Source: Chloroflexota bacterium (GTDB taxonomy: Bacteria > Chloroflexota > Anaerolineae > B4-G1). Taken from it: DNA of 6,131 bases. Shown one piece after another: positions 1-4,529 of the stretch. Positions within the stretch are counted from its first letter, which is position 1; each line of letters starts with the position of its first letter. A program made the translations under genes and the position numbers. Location: positions 1-6,131 of the forward strand of contig QMOC01000171.1 of the NCBI GenBank assembly GCA_003648085.1, written 5' to 3'. The notes below the pieces were generated by a model. That model made no database searches. It was given only the letters and a program-made list of their open reading frames with translations, and was not told the origin of the DNA.

Positions 1-45
1 ATCATACGGGCCGGAGTGCAAGATTGGTAGGTTGGACAACAGCAA

Positions 46-77
46 ACGACCAGTCCCTCGGAGGAGGTGCTGGTCGT
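46..77 (-). terminator. Stem-loop after the lipoprotein gene
   Basis: ACGACCAG (46-53) pairs exactly with CTGGTCGT (70-77). Inside, CCTC (56-59) pairs with GAGG (64-67) across a symmetric 2x2 internal loop. On the minus strand the bases after the stem are TTGCTGTTGTCC, T-rich but without a real T-run. The position, 23 bases past the last stop, fits a transcript end, or a dispersed REP-like hairpin. The rest of 1-100 shows no gene; an ATG at 5-3 on the minus strand leaves the window at once and cannot be judged. Confidence 0.45.
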
Positions 78-100
78 CGCGCACGATGGGGTATGCAAAA

Positions 101-319
101 CTAAGGGGATGGTTCAGAATGAGTTGACACTCCCATCTTCAGATCCTCCAGCAGGGGATCTACTCTGCGAGCAGAGTGAATACGCGGCTGCTCCTCGGAG
201 TCAAAGGTGCGCAAGACAGCCTCCTTAGCCCCGTGGGGCAGCGAGGCGCAGGCGACCAGGAGAACTGTCAGTACCAACAGGGATGCCCCGCAGCGAGTCC
301 AATGGTGCCCTATATTCAT
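101..319 (-). CDS. Small putative lipoprotein
   Basis: A 72-residue product. Residues 1-10 carry His and Arg, 11-21 are hydrophobic (GASLLVLTVLL), and the lipobox LVAC ends at Cys24, so lipidation and membrane anchoring of a 49-residue mature peptide are predicted. The mature part is polar and charged with no known domain. The ATG at 319 is chosen because it sits one base after the previous stop (TAGGATG) and begins a clean signal peptide; an in-frame start further upstream would add 30 residues overlapping the propeller gene. No Shine-Dalgarno sequence is visible, so translation probably depends on re-initiation by ribosomes leaving the propeller gene. This suggests that the two proteins work together. 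The function is unknown, and because the gene is short a chance frame cannot be fully excluded. Confidence 0.6.
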   Translation of the reverse strand: MNIGHHWTRCGASLLVLTVLLVACASLPHGAKEAVLRTFDSEEQPRIHSARRVDPLLEDLKMGVSTHSEPSP

Positions 320-320
320 C

Positions 321-2018
321 CTACAAATGCAGGAGTGCCACAAACGCCACTTGAAAAAAACCGTAGATGAGAGCGAAGACAAAGAAAGCCCCAAATAAGG
401 ACTGCTCATCCCGCTTCCGCAGATACAGCATGGTTAACAGTAGAGCAACAGCAGCAACAGCAAGCGGCACAATCCACCGAATCATTCCAGGCACGCCGCT
501 TCGATAAGGAGAGAGCAAATACGTGCACACCACTTCCAGCAACACAGATACGCCCAGGGCCACTCGTGCTCCCGGTACCGTCAGGGTCTCATACCCGGTG
601 ACCAGATGATAGCCGATCAACCACATCAGAGGAAGTAGAGACCAACCAACAGCCAGGACCGGTGCCAGCCCCACTGCCAGGAAAAGTTGCATAGCGACGC
701 TCAAAGCACCATTGACTACATCCCACAAGGTCAAGGCATTATAATTCTCCTTCACCCCTGGAGCGGTGCTGGCGTAGGCCACACGGTACACTCCGAAGCC
801 CCCGGTCTCCAGCCAGACCAGATGGAGATGGCTCTGTGTATCCACTGCCAAACTTGGCTTGAGGGAGGGGCGATCCGAAGCAGTGACGATGTACTGATCC
901 TCCGGCCAACTGCTCTGGTCAACGACGGTCGTTGATCCCCGATTTTCAACCGCTGCCCAAACGGCATTCTCTGACGTCTGCTCGCCGCGCAAGCCGATGA
1001 CGCCGATTTGAAGTTGTGGGCCATCTGGCGTCATAGTGGTCTCAGTCAGGGCGACCAGCAACGTCTCGTACTGGCCGCGCATAGCCCAAAGGCTCAGCGG
1101 ATCGCTCCCCTCGTCCAGCCGCAGGGTCCTGACCTTTTTCTGCCGCGGTATCTCAAGAGGAAAGAAAGCATACTGGGCTCTGGAACTGATGTCCCTCAAG
1201 TCCTGGATAACCCACAAGATGTAGCCCGTACTGCTATCAATGCCCACGGCGAGACTCTCCACACGCTGACCGGTACGTAGAAAGACCCTACTCATCTCCT
1301 CCGGCTGGCTCAAGTCCCCCTGCTCTGGATCAAGTAAAGCATAATAGATTACCCTCTCGTTTGGCCCCATCCCCTGTAGCCAGGTGAGATGGAAGATGCC
1401 CTCTCGGTCCACCTGGATACTGACGTCCTCACCACCTTCGACCAGCAGGACAGGGTCGCCCTGCACCTCCCCCTCGGCGCTGAGGGCAACCTGGTAGATA
1501 CCCGCCTGGCCGACCCAGAAGACCTCAACCTCGCCCTGACGGTCGAAAGCCAGACATGGGGATTGGGCCTCATCCCCCGGCAGCGAAAGGGAGAGCGGGC
1601 CAACCTGCACAGAGGCCCCGCTGCTCAGCCGGGCATAGGTCAAGAGTGAGCGTCCCCCACCCGTCTCCCGCCAGATAAGATGAATCTCGTCTCCCGGTCC
1701 CACAAGGAGACGCGGTTCCCGTGGGATGTCCGCTCCCACGCCAGGCGTCCAGTCTGCGATGACCTGCCCGCTTGTCCCCAATCGCACCACGTGTAGCCGG
1801 TCGTCGAGGTCCACCCAGGTTAGGAACACCCCACCATCGGGGGCCGCCTGGACATCCACCGGAATACTCACCGGCGTCACGCCGAGGAGCCGCCCCCGGC
1901 TCCACTCCTCCGACGCAGAGGGCGTCAACAGCGGAGTGTAAGTGGTGGCCCATCCGATCAGGGCAGCCAAGGCCAGTGACACCACTCCGACGATGATCCA
2001 GTATCCCCACCGCTTCAT
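321..2018 (-). CDS. Membrane protein with extracytoplasmic beta-propeller-like domain
   Basis: I do not recognise a named family for the whole protein. It has 565 residues. Residues 7-27 are a hydrophobic N-terminal segment (signal anchor or uncleaved signal). Residues of about 45-425 carry at least six copies of a blade-like motif, roughly h-x-h-D-x-x-G-x-h-H-L-x-W: 54-70, 102-118, 154-170 (CLAFDRQGEVEVFWVG), 199-215 (VDREGIFHLTW), 254-271 and 388-404 (LAVDTQSHLHLVWLE). Spacing is 45-55 residues, and a weaker copy may lie near 306-327. This resembles BNR/sialidase-like or NHL-like propellers. Residues 433-562 contain about five membrane helices (near 435-453, 455-472, 484-503, 512-533, 540-562). 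The likely picture is a propeller displayed outside on a helical membrane base, perhaps a sensor or scaffold. No enzymatic site is evident. The next gene begins one base after its stop. Confidence 0.85.
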   Translation of the reverse strand: MKRWGYWIIVGVVSLALAALIGWATTYTPLLTPSASEEWSRGRLLGVTPVSIPVDVQAAPDGGVFLTWVDLDDRLHVVRLGTSGQVIADWTPGVGADIPREPRLLVGPGDEIHLIWRETGGGRSLLTYARLSSGASVQVGPLSLSLPGDEAQSPCLAFDRQGEVEVFWVGQAGIYQVALSAEGEVQGDPVLLVEGGEDVSIQVDREGIFHLTWLQGMGPNERVIYYALLDPEQGDLSQPEEMSRVFLRTGQRVESLAVGIDSSTGYILWVIQDLRDISSRAQYAFFPLEIPRQKKVRTLRLDEGSDPLSLWAMRGQYETLLVALTETTMTPDGPQLQIGVIGLRGEQTSENAVWAAVENRGSTTVVDQSSWPEDQYIVTASDRPSLKPSLAVDTQSHLHLVWLETGGFGVYRVAYASTAPGVKENYNALTLWDVVNGALSVAMQLFLAVGLAPVLAVGWSLLPLMWLIGYHLVTGYETLTVPGARVALGVSVLLEVVCTYLLSPYRSGVPGMIRWIVPLAVAAVALLLTMLYLRKRDEQSLFGAFFVFALIYGFFQVAFVALLHL

Positions 2019-2019
2019 T

Positions 2020-2032
2020 CCGCCTCCCCCCC
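2020..2032 (-). promoter_or_regulatory. G-run ribosome-binding site of the propeller-membrane gene
   Basis: Read on the minus strand, seven G (2032-2026) are followed by AGGCGG just before the ATG at 2018. GGGAGG is the likely Shine-Dalgarno core. The site is unusual because C-runs at 2040-2037 and 2064-2059 on the same strand could pair with it, which would let RNA folding control the start. Confidence 0.45.
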
Positions 2033-2049
2033 ATGTGGGGCATTTGACA

Positions 2050-2098
2050 TAGGAAAACGGGGGGCACGCCTAATCTCTCGACCCGTACCCCCCGCCTT
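2050..2098 (-). terminator. Terminator-like hairpin after oppC
   Basis: On the minus strand CGGGGGGTACG (2094-2084) pairs with CGTGCCCCCCG (2068-2058), an 11-bp stem with one G-U pair and a 15-base loop. TTTTCC follows directly. AA...TT pairs may extend the base. This has the shape of an intrinsic terminator, although four T are few. It lies 41 bases past the oppC stop and 39 bases before the next start codon, so it may end the importer transcript or act as an attenuator for the propeller gene. Confidence 0.6.
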
Positions 2099-2108
2099 TC
2101 CGCACTCC

Positions 2109-2127
2109 GCTGCTTGCTCGCAGCAGC
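2109..2127 (-). repeat. Short hairpin just after the oppC stop
   Basis: GCTGCT (2109-2114) and AGCAGC (2122-2127) pair around seven bases. No T-run follows. It could stabilise the 3' end of the permease message before the stronger hairpin at 2058-2094, or occur by chance in GC-rich DNA. Confidence 0.3.
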
Positions 2128-2135
2128 CAAGCACT

Positions 2136-3134
2136 CTAAGCGGCCTTGGCTGCCGCTCTACGCGCTGCCCTCCTCGCTCGCCGCTTCTTCCGTCGTGCTG
2201 CGCGGACCAAAGCGGTGCCCCGCATTGTCGGGTCCAGCGCGTCCCGCAGACCGTCCCCCAGGAAGTTGAAAGCCAGCATAGTCAGACTAATCGCCAGGCC
2301 GGGGAAGACGGTCAGGTGGGGCGTGGCCCGCAGCCCGCGCCACCCTTCGGACACCATCTGGCCCCAACTGGGGTACGGCGGTGGTACGCCCAGACCAATG
2401 AAACTCAACACCGCCTCGGTCAGGATCAGGCTCGGGATACCCAGCGTCAGCGAGACGATGGCCGGACCCAGGCTGTTGGGCAACAGGTGACGGGAGATGA
2501 TACGGGCCGGGCCGGCACCGACCATTCGCGCCGCCAGGACGAACTCCTTCTCTCGCAGGGAGAGGAACTGCCCCCGGACAAGGCGGGCCATCCCCATCCA
2601 CCCCACGACACCGATAGCGATGAAGATATTGATCATACCCTGGATAGCGGTCTCCGACGGCAGGACCACCATAATCAGGATGATGAAAAGGAGGGTGGGG
2701 AAGCCATACATCACGTCCACAAAGCGCATCATGAGGTTATCTATCCGGCCACCCAGGTAGCCGGAGATGGCCCCGTAAGTGACACCGATGACCAGCGCCG
2801 TCAGCGAACCAACGACTGCAACAGTGAGAGAAACACGTGTGCCCCACCACACTCGACTAAACACGTCTCGCCCCAGTTTATCGGTGCCGAAAATATGGTC
2901 GGGCCAGCGCGGGCCGATGCGCGTGTTCTCGTAGTCGGCCTCCCGGTAACTGTACGGTGGAAGAAAGTCGGCGGTGATAAAGCAAAAGACCAGGAAACCA
3001 ATAAAGAGCAGCCCTGCCACCGCCATACGGTTGCGCAGCAATCGCCGCCAGGCGTCCTGCCACAGGCTTACACCTCGCTCGGCGAACTGGGCCTCCTCTT
3101 CCCGCCTGCGTCGCTCAGAAGCACTCTCAGCCAT
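2136..3134 (-). CDS. oppC: ABC transporter permease, OppC/DppC type
   Basis: Second channel subunit of the same importer, pairing with the OppB-type protein in the inner membrane. It has 332 residues, slightly above the usual length. Residues 1-34 are a charged cytoplasmic start containing the family's WQDAWRRLLRNRMAV stretch. The first helix is at about 37-57. The family-specific FGTDKLGRDVFSRVWWGTR is at 82-100. Further membrane segments follow at about 102-126, 143-160, 165-185, 224-248 and 274-293. The EAA loop is at 197-220 (EFVLAARMVGAGPARIISRH), and the usual end LRDALDPTMRG is at 296-306. After that comes an unusual Arg/Lys/Ala-rich tail (308-332). The ATG at 3134 has only a weak GAGAGG-like site before it. 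No OppD/OppF ATPase gene follows; the next gene is unrelated. Confidence 0.95.
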   Translation of the reverse strand: MAESASERRRREEEAQFAERGVSLWQDAWRRLLRNRMAVAGLLFIGFLVFCFITADFLPPYSYREADYENTRIGPRWPDHIFGTDKLGRDVFSRVWWGTRVSLTVAVVGSLTALVIGVTYGAISGYLGGRIDNLMMRFVDVMYGFPTLLFIILIMVVLPSETAIQGMINIFIAIGVVGWMGMARLVRGQFLSLREKEFVLAARMVGAGPARIISRHLLPNSLGPAIVSLTLGIPSLILTEAVLSFIGLGVPPPYPSWGQMVSEGWRGLRATPHLTVFPGLAISLTMLAFNFLGDGLRDALDPTMRGTALVRAARRKKRRARRAARRAAAKAA

Positions 3135-3158
3135 AGTTCACACCTCTCACAGAAGTTT

Positions 3159-3192
3159 AGAAACCCGTTTTCTTTCAGCAAACCGGGTTCTC
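3159..3192. repeat. Imperfect palindrome between oppB and oppC
   Basis: AACCCG (3162-3167) pairs with CGGGTT (3184-3189). The stem continues with TTT/AAA after a one-base bulge (C at 3183), around a loop of about nine bases. The wording AGAAACCCG...CGGGTTCTC resembles short palindromic intergenic repeats that I recall from filamentous phototroph and Chloroflexota genomes; that is memory, not a search. It fills much of the 66-base gap and could modulate the oppB-oppC message. Confidence 0.45.
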
Positions 3193-3200
3193 TCAAGTCA

Positions 3201-4334
3201 CTACTCAAACCGAATGCGCGGGTCAATGAACCCATAAGCGATATCCACCAGCAGGTTGAACACAACCAGGGCCACCGAATAGATCAGAATCGTACCCATA
3301 ATCAGGGTATAGTCCCGGTTGGTGACCGCGCTGACGAAGAACTTGCCGATGCCACCGATGGAGAAAACCCACTCTACCAGGAAGGAGCCGGTGAGCCAAC
3401 CGGCCATCATCGGCCCCATGACAGTGACCACTGGGATGAGAGAATTCTTCAGTGCGTGACGGACGATCACGATCCGCTCCGCCAGCCCCTTAGCCCGGGC
3501 AGTACGGATGTAGTCGGCGCGGATCACCTCTAGCATGCTGGCCCGGGTCAGCCGGGCGATAATGGCCATACCACCCGTGCCCAAGGTGATGGCCGGCATA
3601 ATCACCTGCTTCCAGTCCTCCCCCCAGCCATAGGTAGGCAGCCATCCCAACCAAAGGGCAAAGACCAGAATTAATCCGATACCAAGAAGGAAGTTAGGGA
3701 TAGAGACCCCCAGCATGGAGACAAACATAGCGCTATAGTCCACCCACGAGTTCTGCTTCAGAGCAGAGACGATGCCCAGGGGAATGCCGACGAAAAGGGC
3801 CAGGCCGATGGAGACCAGCCCCACCTGGGCTGAGACCATAATGGGCGCCAAAGACAGGAAGCGTCTGATGGCCTCGAGCCGGTCGGACCCGGTGATGGCG
3901 ATGTAGCCCACCACTTCCCCATTAGTCTTCACCACCAGGGCGGAGGAATCGAAGATACTGGGAGACTCGGCAAAGGTCATCGAACTGGCCTCCGTGCCGA
4001 AGGTGGCCTTCAGTTGCTCCCGCAGCACGTCCACCAGGAAGTTGCCACCGAAGAGCATCGCGTTGACCGTGCGGCCAGGGTTCCGCAGGGAGGGACCGAA
4101 GTCGAAGTGGAAGATCAGCCGCCCCATATAGTTCAGGTACTGTTGCCAGATTGGCTTATCGAGCCCGTATTTGGCCTCCATATTAGCCCGGATCTCCGGC
4201 GGGATTGGTCGGCCTCCCCCGCCCGCCGTGAAGGGCCCTCCCGGCACAAGTTGCATCATTCCGAAGGTAACGACGCTGATCAGGATCAACACCGGGATGT
4301 TCCACAGGATTCGCCGTAAAATAAATCTCTGCAT
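3201..4334 (-). CDS. oppB: ABC transporter permease, OppB/DppB type
   Basis: One of two inner-membrane channel subunits of a peptide/nickel-type importer; the symbol marks the family, not a proven substrate. The ATG at 4334 is chosen because AAGGAGG (4340-4346) lies 5 bases before it and the typical start MQRFILRRIL follows; an ATG 45 bases upstream has no comparable site. The protein has 377 residues against roughly 300-340 usual. Residues 10-30 are the first membrane helix, followed by the periplasmic DFGPSLRNPGRTVN region. Membrane segments follow at about 165-190, 202-230, 245-262, 297-322 and 343-368. The EAA loop that contacts the ATPase is at 269-297 (EVIRADYIRTARAKGL), and the protein ends in the common DPRIRFE. 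The oddity is an insertion of about 65-70 residues at 95-162, between the first periplasmic segment and the second helix. The gap to the next permease gene is 66 bases. Confidence 0.93.
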   Translation of the reverse strand: MQRFILRRILWNIPVLILISVVTFGMMQLVPGGPFTAGGGGRPIPPEIRANMEAKYGLDKPIWQQYLNYMGRLIFHFDFGPSLRNPGRTVNAMLFGGNFLVDVLREQLKATFGTEASSMTFAESPSIFDSSALVVKTNGEVVGYIAITGSDRLEAIRRFLSLAPIMVSAQVGLVSIGLALFVGIPLGIVSALKQNSWVDYSAMFVSMLGVSIPNFLLGIGLILVFALWLGWLPTYGWGEDWKQVIMPAITLGTGGMAIIARLTRASMLEVIRADYIRTARAKGLAERIVIVRHALKNSLIPVVTVMGPMMAGWLTGSFLVEWVFSIGGIGKFFVSAVTNRDYTLIMGTILIYSVALVVFNLLVDIAYGFIDPRIRFE

Positions 4335-4339
4335 GATCT

Positions 4340-4346
4340 CCTCCTT
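4340..4346 (-). promoter_or_regulatory. Ribosome-binding site of oppB
   Basis: On the minus strand AAGGAGG stands 5 bases before the ATG at 4334. It is a near-consensus Shine-Dalgarno sequence and decides the start in favour of MQRF over the upstream in-frame ATG at 4379. Confidence 0.8.
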
Positions 4347-4383
4347 AGAAATCTCTCCCCCCGGGATCAACTCCCACAAACCT

Positions 4384-4446
4384 GGTCACGAATCTGCGAA
4401 CCATATATATCACTCGTGAATTCGTGGACTCGTGATCATGTTCGTG
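4384..4446. repeat. Inverted repeat and TCGTG iterations upstream of oppB
   Basis: CACGAAT at 4387-4393 is the exact reverse complement of ATTCGTG at 4420-4426. The 26 bases between include the AT-rich ATATATAT stretch (4403-4410). On the right, TCGTG recurs at 4414, 4422, 4430 and 4442, spaced 8, 8 and 12 bases. On the minus strand the AT-rich part reads TGATATATA, weakly like an extended -10 element, with no convincing -35. The block could be an operator or promoter for the permease genes, or part of a dispersed intergenic repeat. The sequence shows the repeats; the role is a guess. Confidence 0.35.
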
Positions 4447-4473
4447 GATGGCCCCAACCTTTGGAGATAAGGA

Positions 4474-4503
4474 CCCTGGGGTTCCCTCGCGGGAACCCCA
4501 GGG
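4474..4503 (-). terminator. Perfect 13-bp hairpin after the binding-protein gene
   Basis: The arms CCCTGGGGTTCCC and GGGAACCCCAGGG pair perfectly around a 4-base loop (4487-4490). The hairpin lies 22 bases past the binding-protein stop codon and about 140 bases before oppB. No T-run follows it on the minus strand (next bases TCCTTATCTCC), so it is a poor intrinsic terminator. Hairpins in this position of importer operons are known to protect the binding-protein message from 3' decay or to cause partial termination, so that binding protein exceeds permease. That role is inferred here. A dispersed REP-like repeat is an alternative. Confidence 0.6.
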
Positions 4504-4513
4504 AAACCTCTGG

Positions 4514-4529
4514 GTAGCCCGGAGGCTAC
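4514..4529 (-). repeat. Small inverted repeat overlapping the binding-protein stop codon
   Basis: GTAGCC (4514-4519) and GGCTAC (4524-4529) pair around the four bases CGGA and include the TAG stop at 4526-4528. With the stronger hairpin at 4474-4503 it gives two successive stem-loops at the 3' end of the binding-protein message. It is short (6 bp) and may have no function. Confidence 0.35.

Noticed and set aside
1..45. Possible tRNA or small RNA on the plus strand (TTGGTAGG stretch)
   Set aside because: No acceptor stem or anticodon arm can be formed around it.
320..409. Earlier in-frame start for the small lipoprotein, overlapping the propeller gene
   Set aside because: It would put 30 extra residues before a complete signal peptide and lipobox, and overlap the conserved membrane end of the neighbouring protein.
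2044..2076. TTGACA followed by TAATCT on the plus strand, promoter-like
   Set aside because: The spacing is 21 bases, too long, and no plus-strand gene lies downstream.
1570..2130. Minus-strand frame of 186 codons overlapping the start of the propeller gene
   Set aside because: It is a shifted frame rich in Gly, Arg and Pro, overlaps a better-supported gene, and has no signal peptide or recognisable domain.
2316..3533. Long open frame on the plus strand (405 codons) opposite oppC and the end of oppB
   Set aside because: It is antisense to two well-recognised permease genes and spans the gap between them. Its product is rich in His, Gln, Asp and Arg with no family resemblance or convincing start site.
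4335..4379. Upstream in-frame ATG that would add 15 residues to the OppB-type permease
   Set aside because: The ATG at 4334 has a near-consensus ribosome-binding site at proper spacing and begins with the usual family N-terminus; the upstream ATG would place that site inside the coding region.
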